DNA of 64,000 nt from JBBTCX01 sp964494205. GTDB taxonomy: Bacteria > Planctomycetota > Phycisphaerae > UBA1845. The DNA lies in NCBI GenBank assembly GCA_964494205.1, contig CAZBRD010000002.1, positions 310,001 through 374,000 on the forward strand. The letters run 5' to 3'. The translations under genes and the position numbers were made by a program. The notes under the pieces are model-generated. The model was not told the origin of the DNA. It saw nothing but the letters and a program-made list of their open reading frames with translations, and did not search any database. This document shows, one piece after another, positions 52,256 through 61,369 of this stretch; position 1 is the first letter of the stretch, and each line of letters opens with the position of its first letter.

Positions 52256-52930
52256 ATGAGAATCGTATTTGCCTCTTGCGCGGCGTTGACCGTCGCGCCA
52301 ATCTTCGGTTGTTTTCAGATGCAAGAACCTGCACCCGAGACGGCAAAGATTCGGGTCGTCCACGCCAGCCCGGATGCACCGGCCGTGGACATTTGTGCCA
52401 ACGGCTCGGCCGCGTTCAGCGATGTGGCATTTCCCAGTGCCACGGACTACGCAACCGTCGAAGAGGGGACATACCAGATTCGCGTGGTTGCGGCGGGAAA
52501 CAGTTGCGGTGGTGGTGGTGTAATCAACGCCGCACTCCCGTTACCAGCGGATACCGAGACCACCGTCGTTGCTGTAAACACGCTGGATTCCATCGAGCCG
52601 CTCGTCCTCGAAGATGACAACTCCGCCCCGTCGGCGGGAACGGCCAAGGTTCGATTCGTTCACGCTTCACCTGACGCCCCAACCGTAGACATCACCTTGA
52701 CGGACGGCACTACGCTTTTCGACAACGTGGCCTTTAAGGAGGTCGGCGATTACATCGAGGCACCGGCGGGTACTCTCGATCTGCAAGTACGCGATGAGAC
52801 CGGAACGGCCATAGTGCTCACGCTTGAAGACGTAACCCTGGAGGCCGGAACGGTCTACACGGTTTATGCGATTGGATTGCTTACTGGATCACCGGCGCTC
52901 GATGCGCTGATCACAATGGATAACGAATAG
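52256..52930 (+). CDS. Lipoprotein with two DUF4397 domains
   Basis: 224 residues, with AAGGAGAATT before the ATG. Lipobox IFGC ends the signal peptide at about residue 20. Two DUF4397 units follow, each starting K-I/V-R-V/F-V-H-A-S-P-D-A-P-x-V-D-I (about 31 and 133), roughly 100 residues apart. The first has extra Cys residues (DICANG, NSCGGGG) that may form a disulfide. DUF4397 is a beta-rich surface domain of unknown function. It lies 36 nt after folE and is probably in the same operon. Confidence 0.88.
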   Translation: MRIVFASCAALTVAPIFGCFQMQEPAPETAKIRVVHASPDAPAVDICANGSAAFSDVAFPSATDYATVEEGTYQIRVVAAGNSCGGGGVINAALPLPADTETTVVAVNTLDSIEPLVLEDDNSAPSAGTAKVRFVHASPDAPTVDITLTDGTTLFDNVAFKEVGDYIEAPAGTLDLQVRDETGTAIVLTLEDVTLEAGTVYTVYAIGLLTGSPALDALITMDNE

Positions 52931-52967
52931 TAAATTGGAAACTTTTATTGGAAAGGGTTGGATTGTA

Positions 52968-53462
52968 ATGATTCGCAAACTATCGATGCTAATGGTGCTG
53001 GGTGGAATGGTGGCCTTCGCGGCAGTGAGCCTCGCGGGGGATGACAAGGCCAAGGAGAAGCCGAAGACGATCGTCGAGACGGCCGTTGCAGCCGGTCAAT
53101 TCAAGACTCTCGCGAAGGCACTTGAGGCTGCGGAACTGGTGGACACGCTCAAAGGCCCCGGTCCGTTCACGGTGTTTGCACCCACCGACGAAGCCTTCGC
53201 CAAGCTGCCGGAAGGCGCGCTGGACGGCCTTCTGAAGGACAAGGCCAAGCTCAAGGCGGTTCTCACCTATCACGTCGTATCGGGCAAGGTGATGGCGGCG
53301 GATGTCGTGAAACTGAAAGACGCCAAAACGGTCAATGGTCAGATGGTCACCATCGATGTCAAAGACGGCGTCAAGGTGAATGATGCAAAAGTGACGAAGA
53401 CGGATATCGAAGCGTCGAACGGCGTGATTCACGTCATTGATACGGTGCTTATGCCAAAGTAA
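52968..53462 (+). CDS. Secreted fasciclin-domain protein
   Basis: 164 residues from ATG 52968. A signal peptide ends near SLAG. One complete fasciclin/beta-Ig-H3 domain follows: TIVETAVAAGQFKTLAKALEAAELVDTL, PFTVFAPTDEAFAKLP (the conserved H1 box), VLTYHVVSGKVMAADV, and NGVIHVIDTVLMPK (the H2 box). Such small fasciclin proteins occur in many bacteria and cyanobacteria; they are linked to adhesion or surface stress but the mechanism is unknown. It lies 37 nt after the DUF4397 gene. Confidence 0.92.
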   Translation: MIRKLSMLMVLGGMVAFAAVSLAGDDKAKEKPKTIVETAVAAGQFKTLAKALEAAELVDTLKGPGPFTVFAPTDEAFAKLPEGALDGLLKDKAKLKAVLTYHVVSGKVMAADVVKLKDAKTVNGQMVTIDVKDGVKVNDAKVTKTDIEASNGVIHVIDTVLMPK

Positions 53463-53492
53463 CAGGCTAACAGCATTCTTAAAGACAATCCG

Positions 53493-53540
53493 GGGCGCAC
53501 CTGTTATTGATTAAATAGGTGCGCCCTACATTCAGGTGTA
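53493..53540. repeat. Tandem hairpins after the fasciclin gene
   Basis: GGGCGCACCT / AGGTGCGCCC (53493-53502 and 53517-53526) is a perfect stem. A second stem, CCCTACA / TGTAGGG (from 53524), overlaps it, so the two could form alternatives. No T-run follows; they may attenuate or protect the transcript between the fasciclin and propeller genes. Confidence 0.55.
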
Positions 53541-53574
53541 GGGCGGTCGAACGACCACTTTAAGGAGTCGACGC

Positions 53575-54840
53575 ATGAATTGCGGGCACACGAACAAAAT
53601 AGTGGTAAATGCGTTCCTCTGGATAACGGCCGCAATTCCCGCTTCCGCTGATCCAACGAAGAGTGACTGGCCGCAGTGGCGAGGGCCGACGCGCGATGGC
53701 GAAATTTCTGGCGGTCCAGCGTGGCCGAGCTCCCTAAATGCGTTAAGTAAGCGCTGGCATGTGGAACTCGGTCCGGGCTACTCCGGACCCATCATCTGGG
53801 GCAATCGCGTCTTCGTGACAGAAACCGAAAACAACGAGAAGGAAATCGTTCGGGCGTTGGACCGCACGACGGGCAGCGAACTATGGCGGGCATCGTGGAG
53901 CGGAGCACTGAGCGTGCCGTTCTTTGCGAAGTCCAACGGCGATTGGATTCGATCCACGCCGGCGTGCGATGGCGAATCGCTCTTCGTCGGCGGCGTGCGC
54001 GACGTCCTTGTTTCTTTGGATGTCTCAACGGGAGCGGAGCGTTGGCGATTCGATTTTCCTGAGCGACTGGGCGCTCCAGTTCCGGCGTTTGGATTCGTAT
54101 CTTCTCCCTTGGTTGCTGGCGAATTTATTTACGTACAAGCCGGAGGCGCTTTCGTCAAACTAAACAAGAAGACTGGAGAGCTAGTCTGGAAAACCGCCGA
54201 AGGCGACGGAGGAATGGATAGCGCCTTCTCGTCGCCAGTGCTTGCAAAGTTGGGCGGCATGGACCAGGTGTTGGTTCAGATGCGCGAGGAGCTCATGGGT
54301 GTACACCCCGATGATGGACGAATCCTTTGGCGACAAACAGTGCCGTCCTACCGAGGGATGAACATTCTGACGCCGACGGTGTTTGGAGATGGCATTTTCA
54401 CGAGTACGTACAAGAACCGCACTTTCTTCTACACCGTAACTAATCGTGAAGGCGCGTTTTCAGTGAAAGAGGCTTGGGACAACCCGGCGCAAGGTTACAT
54501 GTCCTCTCCTGCGATCATTGGCGATCATGCCTACATGCACTTGGGTAACGGTCGCCTTTGCTGCATCGACCTTCGCTCGGGAAAAGAAGCCTGGCGATCG
54601 AAGCCGTTCGGTAAGTACTGGAGCATGGCCGTTCAGGGAAATCGGATTCTCGCGCTGGATGAGCGGGGGGAACTGCTGCTCATTGAAGCCGCTCCAGACG
54701 AGTTTCGCTTGCTCGATCGAAAAGAGGTCTCGGACAAGGAGTGCTGGGCGCATGTGGCGGTCAGCCAAAACGAAATTGTGGTGCGTGATCTGGGCGGCGT
54801 CACCCTTTTTGATTGGCCACCGGCCAAGTTCGAGGAGTGA
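53575..54840 (+). CDS. Exported PQQ-like beta-propeller protein
   Basis: 421 residues; signal peptide ending about ASADP. The mature protein starts WPQWRGPTRDGEI, the characteristic opening of planctomycete PQQ-binding-like (BamB-like) propellers. Blade motifs recur: ALDRTTGSELWRASW, SLDVSTGAERWRFDF, KLNKKTGELVWKT, GVHPDDGRILWRQ, CIDLRSGKEAWRS. Whether PQQ is bound is not evident; no dehydrogenase partner is visible. AAGGAG lies before the ATG. It falls inside the candidate light-response region, but the hairpins before it leave its operon membership open. Confidence 0.85.
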   Translation: MNCGHTNKIVVNAFLWITAAIPASADPTKSDWPQWRGPTRDGEISGGPAWPSSLNALSKRWHVELGPGYSGPIIWGNRVFVTETENNEKEIVRALDRTTGSELWRASWSGALSVPFFAKSNGDWIRSTPACDGESLFVGGVRDVLVSLDVSTGAERWRFDFPERLGAPVPAFGFVSSPLVAGEFIYVQAGGAFVKLNKKTGELVWKTAEGDGGMDSAFSSPVLAKLGGMDQVLVQMREELMGVHPDDGRILWRQTVPSYRGMNILTPTVFGDGIFTSTYKNRTFFYTVTNREGAFSVKEAWDNPAQGYMSSPAIIGDHAYMHLGNGRLCCIDLRSGKEAWRSKPFGKYWSMAVQGNRILALDERGELLLIEAAPDEFRLLDRKEVSDKECWAHVAVSQNEIVVRDLGGVTLFDWPPAKFEE

Positions 54841-54880
54841 AAACACATACATGGTAAAGAATACTGGAGGAGATGAATCG

Positions 54881-55477
54881 ATGCGGTTAATTGGCTATGC
54901 CCATACGGCTACTACTCAGGAAGTTCGAAATCGATGCGCCCATCGGCTTGTATTGATGATGGCTGCGATGGCGGCGATTCCGATTGCCGGTGGTTGCAAC
55001 GCTTTCAATCCGCCTTTGGAGGTGGTCGAAAAAGTGGACCTTGGAAGTTACACGGGCCGCTGGTACGAGATCGCGCGGTATCCGAATTCGTTCGAACGGG
55101 GATGCGTCGGTGTAACGGCCGACTACTCTCTGCGCCAGGACGGGCGAATCAATGTTCTCAACACGTGCGTCGAAGGCAACCTCGACGGGGACGTTCGAAC
55201 CATCCAAGGAATTGCCCGCGTTGTCGAAGAAGAGACGAACGCCAAGCTCGCGGTCACCTTCTTCGGGCCATTTGAAGGCGATTATTGGATTCTCGAGCTC
55301 GGTAATGATTATGAATACGCCGTGGTGGGCGACCCGAGCCGCAAATTCCTTTGGATCCTCAGCCGCGAACCTGTTCTCGACGATGGCCTATACCAAGACA
55401 TTCTGAGTCGTCTTCCCGAGAGGGGCTATGATCCTCAAGAGCTGGAACAGATCCTTCAACAGGTCGAGGCAGAATAG
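54881..55477 (+). CDS. blc: Blc-type bacterial lipocalin, lipoprotein
   Basis: 198 residues from ATG 54881, with GGAGGAG upstream (an in-frame ATG at 54851 lacks such a site). An N-terminal segment leads to lipobox AGGC at about residue 39. The lipocalin signature is YTGRWYEIARYPNSFERGC (about 54-72), then VTADYSL, IQGIARVV, LAVTFFGPFEGDYWILEL and WILSREP (third conserved Arg). Blc lipocalins bind lysophospholipids or oxidised lipids in the envelope and are induced by stress. Blc genes recur in B12-dependent photoresponses. It lies 40 nt after the propeller gene. Confidence 0.93.
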   Translation: MRLIGYAHTATTQEVRNRCAHRLVLMMAAMAAIPIAGGCNAFNPPLEVVEKVDLGSYTGRWYEIARYPNSFERGCVGVTADYSLRQDGRINVLNTCVEGNLDGDVRTIQGIARVVEEETNAKLAVTFFGPFEGDYWILELGNDYEYAVVGDPSRKFLWILSREPVLDDGLYQDILSRLPERGYDPQELEQILQQVEAE

Positions 55478-55561
55478 GGATTGCCTGAAATAATCGAGCA
55501 ACAGATGTGCGTATTCGTTAATGGAGTCAGTAATCACTTCGGCGGCTAGCTTGTTGCCTCG

Positions 55562-56302
55562 CTAATCATCCGCAACGGGACAACTGAGACTCTTGCTGTA
55601 CATGCCGGACCTATCGAAGCAGCAGGGGCGTCGCTTACCTTTCGCGAGCATGTCGCAAGTGGTTTCGATCCGCTTGACGCGAGTCTCGGGCCGCTTGGGT
55701 GAGGTGATCCAGTGAATGAAATCGCGTCGAGCAGCGGGCGTGATGTCCGCCCAAGCTTCCCGTACCTTCGCGACTGCAGACGCAAGAGCTTTTTTCAGAT
55801 CTTGCGGCACCGTAGGCTCCGGCTCTTCGGCAACCGGCGCGATTTCAAGAGACACGACATCACCAACTTCAGCACCCGCCGCTTCGCGAAGCTCTTGTTC
55901 TACTTTGAGCCAGTGGCCTCCCTCGCCATCTGGTTCGAGCATGGCTGAAAAAGTGACACCATCAAACGTGCCCGCAACGGTCACCTGGCCTCGTGACGGA
56001 AGCTTTGCGCTGGCCTCTTTTGGTAATGTTAGAAATGCCCAGGATTCGGACGACTTTGTTGCCTTTGGGCGGAATAGCGTCGCGGTGAACCGGACCATGG
56101 AAGACTCGATATCATTTGATTTGCCGTGCAACTTGCCGCTGACTTTCTTACTTTTGCCATTGATGGAATCATCATCGTAACCGTTAGTGCGCGGCTCCAT
56201 CCTTACGGAGTCGGCAGTTCTCGGCTCCGCGGCGCTGCGATTAATGGTTGCCTTTTTTGCGGTTTTCGTTGGCTTCTTAGACGTTTTCTTGGCCATTGTC
56301 AT
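55562..56302 (-). CDS. YdeI/OmpD-associated-like protein (DUF1905 + OmdA)
   Basis: 246 residues from ATG 56302; ATG 56296 also fits. The first 65 residues are Lys/Ser-rich and look disordered, histone-tail-like. DUF1905 follows (MVRFTATLFRPKATKSSESWAFLTLP ... VTVAGTFDGVTFSAMLEPDGEGGHWLKV, about 68-135), then VGDVVSLEIAP and the OmdA helices PQDLKKALAS...AWADITPAARRDFIHWITSPKRPETRVKRIE (about 160-215). The family appears in bacteriocin-protection and stress contexts, without a known reaction. It is convergent with the lipocalin gene. Confidence 0.8.
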   Translation of the reverse strand: MTMAKKTSKKPTKTAKKATINRSAAEPRTADSVRMEPRTNGYDDDSINGKSKKVSGKLHGKSNDIESSMVRFTATLFRPKATKSSESWAFLTLPKEASAKLPSRGQVTVAGTFDGVTFSAMLEPDGEGGHWLKVEQELREAAGAEVGDVVSLEIAPVAEEPEPTVPQDLKKALASAVAKVREAWADITPAARRDFIHWITSPKRPETRVKRIETTCDMLAKGKRRPCCFDRSGMYSKSLSCPVADD

Positions 56303-56514
56303 CACACTAACTGATTAGCCCACATCTTAACAAGCGTTCGCGGATGTCCGCGATTCGCCGGCAATCGAAGTAGAACGTGGTCGAGCATCTTCGTTGTGAA
56401 GATTTGCGTGACAGTACTCGAGTTGATTGTGGCCCACTCAACCCACCTTGCGTCTAATGGCGAAACAGCATCGATCTGACCATTCTTGGTTTCCGGAATG
56501 GTTGGGCTCGCCCG

Positions 56515-57195
56515 TTACCAAGGCTGATCTGCAACTTCCATGATTCCATCTTCGCCCCATAGGCGATTGCGATCCATGATCCATCGGATGGCCCCCAGCA
56601 TCCCCGCGTGCTCGCATGAGACCGCTAGAAGCTCGTCGTTGTCACATTGCGTCACTGTTTTGCCCATAACCACGGCTGGAATCTGTGCGGCGAGAAGTTG
56701 GTCGCGTTTGAACTCTGCAGCCTCGGCGTATGTTGCATCGAAGCGTATTCGCTGCTCGTATCTCATTCGCCAGAGAAGCGCGTGGACCTCATCATGTTTG
56801 ACGTTTAGGTGTGCGTCGCAACGAAGGTCGTGGCCATCCTCCGCAAGCATTGCCACGGTTGCACCAGCGCCGAAGCTGTAGGAATTGTCGCCGGCGTCGA
56901 CATGCAACACCCAGCGCATCAGGCAGTATTGTCCCCACACTTCATGCAATCGCAGCCGAATGTGATCCGGCCGGTATGCGCGGAGTTGCTCAACGCTGAT
57001 TAGTGCCTCGCGGAACCGCGAAACCGTGCCCGGCGCCGGCACTTTGATCTCATGCGCCTCAACGCTTATCCCTCGACGACGTGCGTCCGCCACCTTGAGC
57101 TGCACCAGATTGGCCTGAACAGCTTGTCCCATCGCGCGAACATCCGCGGCCGATCGCGTCTTTGATTGCGTGTTCGTTTGTACTGGAAGTTCCAT
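56515..57195 (-). CDS. Hypothetical cytoplasmic protein
   Basis: 226 residues with no signal peptide or membrane segment. GAGGAG lies four to five bases before the ATG, which supports the start. The N-terminal 40 residues are helical and polar; the rest is mixed, with WGQYCLMRWVLHVDAGDNSYSFGAGATVAMLAEDG and a Cys pair (TQCDNDELLAVSCEHAG). I do not recognise a family and see no catalytic signature. It is divergent from the PHP gene that starts at 57267. The 209-bp gap on its other side (56306-56514) holds nothing recognisable. Confidence 0.6.
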   Translation of the reverse strand: MELPVQTNTQSKTRSAADVRAMGQAVQANLVQLKVADARRRGISVEAHEIKVPAPGTVSRFREALISVEQLRAYRPDHIRLRLHEVWGQYCLMRWVLHVDAGDNSYSFGAGATVAMLAEDGHDLRCDAHLNVKHDEVHALLWRMRYEQRIRFDATYAEAAEFKRDQLLAAQIPAVVMGKTVTQCDNDELLAVSCEHAGMLGAIRWIMDRNRLWGEDGIMEVADQPW

Positions 57196-57266
57196 GCTGC
57201 TCCTCGTCGCTTACTGAACCGGAACTGACCATTCTATCGAGCCTCGCCGCGTGGTACTATCCGTCC

Positions 57267-58094
57267 ATGCCGTTTTACGACCAACACCTGCATTCGCGTC
57301 ATTCGTTCGACTCGCAAACCGAACCAGCCGACAACGTGCGCGCCGCGATTGAACGCGGCCTGGCGGGGCTTACGTTTACGGAGCACTTCGACACGCACCC
57401 CGATGACTGGAAGACGTGCACCTATGATGACCAAGCGTATTCGGAGACGATCCGCAAACTCCGCAGCGAATTCGGTCGCGACATTTGGATCGGCAAGGGT
57501 GTCGAAATCTGCTACCAGCCGAAAACGATGCCCTATGTACTCGATTTTCTCTCTAACCACGACTTCGATTTGGTCATGCTCAGCGTACATTATTTTCGCG
57601 GTCGGGCTATTCACCTTCGTGAGGGGTGGGGGGCCATGACCGTCGAAGAGATTACGCGAGTCTACCTTGAAACCGTTCTGGAGGCTGTGGTCTTTTGCGG
57701 CAAACTCCGCGAGAAGTCAGGTCGCGTTTTCGATGTACTGGGACACCTCGACCTGGTGAAGAGATACAGTCAGCGGTTTCATGGGCGTTACGACGTATCG
57801 CCTCATGCTGATTTGATAGACGAGATTCTCAAGGGCTGTCTGGCGGCGGAATTGATCCCCGAGATTAATACTTCAGCACTGCGCCAAGGATTAAGCGAGT
57901 CAATGCCGAATGCAGTTACGGTGAAGCGCTACGCAGCGCTGGGCGGAAAAGCGATGTCACTCGGGTCTGATTCCCATCGCGCACAGGACATCGGAGCCGG
58001 CTTCGATAGTGCGGTGGAAATGCTTCGCGACGCCGGCATAACGCAGACAGCCGTCTTCAAGGGCCGCACGTTTATCTCGACCGAGTTCGATTGA
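57267..58094 (+). CDS. PHP-domain phosphatase (HisJ-like)
   Basis: 275 residues from ATG 57267; the open frame extends to 57162 but the domain starts right at this Met. PHP metal-site motifs in order: YDQHLHSRHSFDSQT (H-x-H), LTFTEHFDTHPDD, KGVEICYQ (Glu), HYFRG, VLGHLDLVKRY (His/Asp), INTSALR, and GSDSHRAQDIG (D-x-H). This is the layout of histidinol-phosphatase HisJ and related phosphoesterases. Without other his genes nearby the substrate (histidinol phosphate or another phosphate ester) cannot be fixed. Confidence 0.85.
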   Translation: MPFYDQHLHSRHSFDSQTEPADNVRAAIERGLAGLTFTEHFDTHPDDWKTCTYDDQAYSETIRKLRSEFGRDIWIGKGVEICYQPKTMPYVLDFLSNHDFDLVMLSVHYFRGRAIHLREGWGAMTVEEITRVYLETVLEAVVFCGKLREKSGRVFDVLGHLDLVKRYSQRFHGRYDVSPHADLIDEILKGCLAAELIPEINTSALRQGLSESMPNAVTVKRYAALGGKAMSLGSDSHRAQDIGAGFDSAVEMLRDAGITQTAVFKGRTFISTEFD

Positions 58095-58143
58095 TGGCGG
58101 CGAGACCTCGTGGTTTCGACTTGTCCCTTGCTACGCTCGCAGA

Positions 58144-59529
58144 TTAGCAAGTAACCGTTGGCACGCCGTTCGTTCGATCGGAGGGCGACGCTAGCGACGG
58201 TTGGTGCTCATGCCGCCGTGCCGCACCCACCGTGTGCGAGAATTTCTCCATGAACTGATGCGGCGTGAGCTTCGCTTCGCGCGCGAGAGCTGCAAGGATC
58301 GTCGGCGATTCCAGGTCAGACCGCTCCAGGCGAATCATGTACGCACGGGCCACGCTGTAAGAGTAGCTCGATAGATCGACCCGCCGGATTTTCGTTCGAT
58401 TCGTTACTGGATCGATCATTTCTTCGAAGGGAACAGGTACGAGATTGCCGTTCTGTAATGTGACCATGATTCCCGGGGGAAGATCGCGCGATGCATCGAG
58501 CAGCAGTCGCACGCCTCCGTGACCAAGATCACGAGTGTATACCATGTCTGAGGTCGCCGGCCGCGCGCAGCGTAGTTCGTAACCCAGTGTGTGACCGACA
58601 ATCGTGATTTTCTCGCCGCGCTCCGAGAAGCGGCGCTCGACTTCTTCCTTCAAGATTTGGGCCAAGGGAACCTCGGACAAACGTGGATGTCCGGCGGCAT
58701 CAACCGGCACCTCGCGCCCGAGCAGCCGCGACAACTCCGCCACATCCCCGAGCTTGTATGCAAGACCCTCAGCCACAACCGCGACGCCGTCGGATCGGCC
58801 CATCATTCGTCGTTTGAGCATCGCACCTTCAAGGACGTCACCGATTCGCGCGACCGTTGTCGTATCCGGAAACTCCTCTGGAATCAGCGTCAAGGTCGCT
58901 CCTGCCGCCTTGCCGATTCCCTGTGCGAGGAAACCGGCATTGCGGCCCATCGTGACCACCACATACCAGCGCTTGGTCGTGCGCGAATCTTCCATCAGGT
59001 TCGAGACAATCTCAGCACCGACGTGTCGTGCGGTGTTAAAACCAAACGTGGGCACATCGCGCGGCAGCGGCAGGTCGTTGTCGATTGTCTTAGGCACATG
59101 CACGACGCGGATTTGCCCGTTAGAGTGCTCGGCCACAAAGCGCGCGCTGAGCGCGGTGTCGTCACCGCCGATTGTGAGTAGGTGAGTCACCCCCAGGGCA
59201 GTCAACCGCTCAACCACGCGGGTTGTCTTCTGTGAATCAGCCTGTACAACCGAGGAAGACTTGAGCTTCGTTTGATCCAGAAGACTCGTTCGCGCCGTCC
59301 GCAACACCGAACCGCCGTCGAAATGGACCCGGCTCATGTCCTTGATCTTTAAGTCGACGACGTGTTCATTCACGTCGAACTTATCGGAGACCAGGTTGCT
59401 GAAGCCGTCATAGAAACCGAGGACGCGCAAACCATTGTTTACCGCCTCGATCGCTGCCGCCCCGATCACGCCGTTAATTCCCGGCGCGGGACCGCCGCCG
59501 ACAATTATCCCCATGGTTGACTGAATCAT
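58144..59529 (-). CDS. 6-phosphofructokinase, probably pyrophosphate-dependent
   Basis: 461 residues from ATG 59529 (AGGA eight bases upstream). Phosphoryl-donor loop GIIVGGGPAPGINGVI (about 7-22) and GGDDTALSARF (about 122-132): Asp after GGD is the hallmark of PPi-using enzymes, where ATP-users have GGDGS. Further motifs are PKTIDNDLPLPRDVPTFGFNTA (about 150-171), VVTMGRNAGFLA, and the fructose-6-phosphate site EGLAYKLG...GHTLGYELR. It converts fructose-6-phosphate to the bisphosphate, reversibly if PPi-linked. The extra length over short PfkA is C-terminal. Convergent with the PHP gene. Confidence 0.88.
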   Translation of the reverse strand: MIQSTMGIIVGGGPAPGINGVIGAAAIEAVNNGLRVLGFYDGFSNLVSDKFDVNEHVVDLKIKDMSRVHFDGGSVLRTARTSLLDQTKLKSSSVVQADSQKTTRVVERLTALGVTHLLTIGGDDTALSARFVAEHSNGQIRVVHVPKTIDNDLPLPRDVPTFGFNTARHVGAEIVSNLMEDSRTTKRWYVVVTMGRNAGFLAQGIGKAAGATLTLIPEEFPDTTTVARIGDVLEGAMLKRRMMGRSDGVAVVAEGLAYKLGDVAELSRLLGREVPVDAAGHPRLSEVPLAQILKEEVERRFSERGEKITIVGHTLGYELRCARPATSDMVYTRDLGHGGVRLLLDASRDLPPGIMVTLQNGNLVPVPFEEMIDPVTNRTKIRRVDLSSYSYSVARAYMIRLERSDLESPTILAALAREAKLTPHQFMEKFSHTVGAARRHEHQPSLASPSDRTNGVPTVTC

Positions 59530-59666
59530 GTTCACTATCCTGAAACACTCTGCGCGACCGAATCCGCGAACTTTGTATCATAGTATATCGACGCGATGCT
59601 ATCGAGTTTACAATCAATTCGTGGCGTCGATACGATAGAATGCGACGAACGGACACGCTACGGTAA

Positions 59667-61295
59667 GTGTGGACGCGCTTTGACTACGACATTCATAGCT
59701 TGAACAACGAGTATTCTACAGACCTGACTCACTCGCCGACGAAACACGCGGAACCGATTCGTCCACCGCGATGTCGCTTCCTTGCCTGGTGGCTTTTGAC
59801 GTCCATCGGCGCGGTGGCATTTCTTATGGTCGGCACCCTGGCCAGCTATCACGCTGAACTTCGCAACGACCAGTATCAACTCATTCATCTCGGCCAGACG
59901 CTCTATCATGGCGGTCGTCTTTATGTGGACTGTTGGGAAAACAAGCCTCCGGGCATTGCGTGGATTACCCTGTTGGGACTTTGGATGACTAAAGGAGACC
60001 CGGTGGGGGCGTGGTTGCCGTTGGCGCCAATGGCTCTCGCCGCGGTTGCACTATTCGGAATGGCCGTTCGGAGAACACTTGGCGACACCACGGCCTGCTT
60101 CTCGGTGCTCATGGTCGCCGCCATCTATTCTCTCAGACTCTACGATTCACCTTCGATCAATCCAGATTTCTGTTCCTCCATTTTGGAACTGGCGGCCCTA
60201 TCTCTATGGTGTCATGCTATGGCACCTTTAGACCATGCGCACAAAGGCATTCGCCGGTCGCAACTCCTGAAGTGTCTATTGGCTGGGTTAATCTGGCTTG
60301 CGGCCACCATGTGTAAGCAGGTGGGGTGTGTGGGACTGCTGGCCATAACTTTGACCCTGGCTGTTCTCGCGATGTGGAATGCCGACGCGAGAAGGTGGTT
60401 ATCAAGCACGCTCGTTGTCTGGCTTGGATTCGCGTTGGGTCTGCTGACCGTGGGGACAGTGCTTGCCTATCAGGGAATTACGGGAGAGGCATGGCGCGCG
60501 ATCGTCTCGTTTAACACTACCTTGGCAAGTCCGGGCGCATTGCTTTCGCGCATCGAGAACGACCTACCGCGCATTTCCAGCGAATTTGCACCCCTGGCGC
60601 TACCGATATGGCTTGCGCTAATCGGACTTGTGCTTTCTCTGCGCAGAAAACCTGCGAACGATTTCACCCGCACGATGGCTCTTGGCGCACTCACATGGCT
60701 GATTCTGGCTGGGATGTTCGCCCTACTAGGCCCCAGTCGCGCGATGCGCTATTGGTTGGCTCTTTTCCCACCACTACTGCTTCTTGCTTCCGCGGGAGTC
60801 GCGAAATTGGTTGAACTCTTTCGGTTGTCAGAGCGAGGGCATCGCACAACGCTTGCGTGTGTGTTCATGACAGTTGCATTTCTATTAACTCGCCCGCTTT
60901 ACGACGCCATGAAGCACGGCGTCGCAGCTTCTGTGGTTTCATGGCAAAAGGACTCCAGAGAGCGTGATCGCCTTCAAGCAGTCGGTGCCGAGATACGCAA
61001 CCGCGCATCAAGTGATGATCGAATCTACGTGTGGGGCTATCACGCGGGTGTGTATGTCTATTCGGACCGGCTTTCGGCTTCGCGATTCGTGTACCCGAGA
61101 TCGCCACAACAGACTGATGAAATTCTCACAGCCCTGGAGTCGGGGCATGCAAAGTTATTATTGTTGCCCAAGGGCGGCGCCATTCGCTTTGATCCTTCGT
61201 GCGATGAGATTTGTGCAAATCGGATCAAACGGGTCATGGATGGCTGCCAGGCCACAGAGGACGTTGGCGACTATCGGGTATGGGCTTGCAACTAG
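59667..61295 (+). CDS. Polytopic membrane glycosyltransferase (GT-C, RgtA/ArnT-like)
   Basis: 542 residues with about ten membrane spans. After the first helix comes LRNDQYQLIHLGQTLYHGGRLYVDCWENKPPGIAW (about 75-110, shown in two halves by sense): the acidic Asp/Glu pair and the DxxENKPP motif are typical of the GT-C glycosyltransferases that use polyprenyl-phosphate sugars. A second conserved part is the SINPDFCSSILELAALSLWC segment. The C-terminal soluble part has IYVWGYHAGVYVYSDRLSASRFVYP. The substrate is unknown. GTG 59667 is the longest start; TTG 59700 is possible. Confidence 0.8.
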   Translation: MWTRFDYDIHSLNNEYSTDLTHSPTKHAEPIRPPRCRFLAWWLLTSIGAVAFLMVGTLASYHAELRNDQYQLIHLGQTLYHGGRLYVDCWENKPPGIAWITLLGLWMTKGDPVGAWLPLAPMALAAVALFGMAVRRTLGDTTACFSVLMVAAIYSLRLYDSPSINPDFCSSILELAALSLWCHAMAPLDHAHKGIRRSQLLKCLLAGLIWLAATMCKQVGCVGLLAITLTLAVLAMWNADARRWLSSTLVVWLGFALGLLTVGTVLAYQGITGEAWRAIVSFNTTLASPGALLSRIENDLPRISSEFAPLALPIWLALIGLVLSLRRKPANDFTRTMALGALTWLILAGMFALLGPSRAMRYWLALFPPLLLLASAGVAKLVELFRLSERGHRTTLACVFMTVAFLLTRPLYDAMKHGVAASVVSWQKDSRERDRLQAVGAEIRNRASSDDRIYVWGYHAGVYVYSDRLSASRFVYPRSPQQTDEILTALESGHAKLLLLPKGGAIRFDPSCDEICANRIKRVMDGCQATEDVGDYRVWACN

Positions 61296-61319
61296 TATCG
61301 ATTGGACCCAGCAAACAAA

Positions 61320-61347
61320 AACGGGCTGCGCATATTGCACAGCCCGT
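61320..61347 (-). terminator. Terminator of cheX-cheY
   Basis: Inverted repeat AACGGGCTG...CAGCCCGTT (61320-61347). Read on the minus strand it is followed by a T-rich stretch (CCCGTTTTTGTTTG), so it ends the cheX-cheY transcript; it may also stop the convergent glycosyltransferase transcript. Confidence 0.8.
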
Positions 61348-61369
61348 TCGAATAAAATCATTGAATTGA

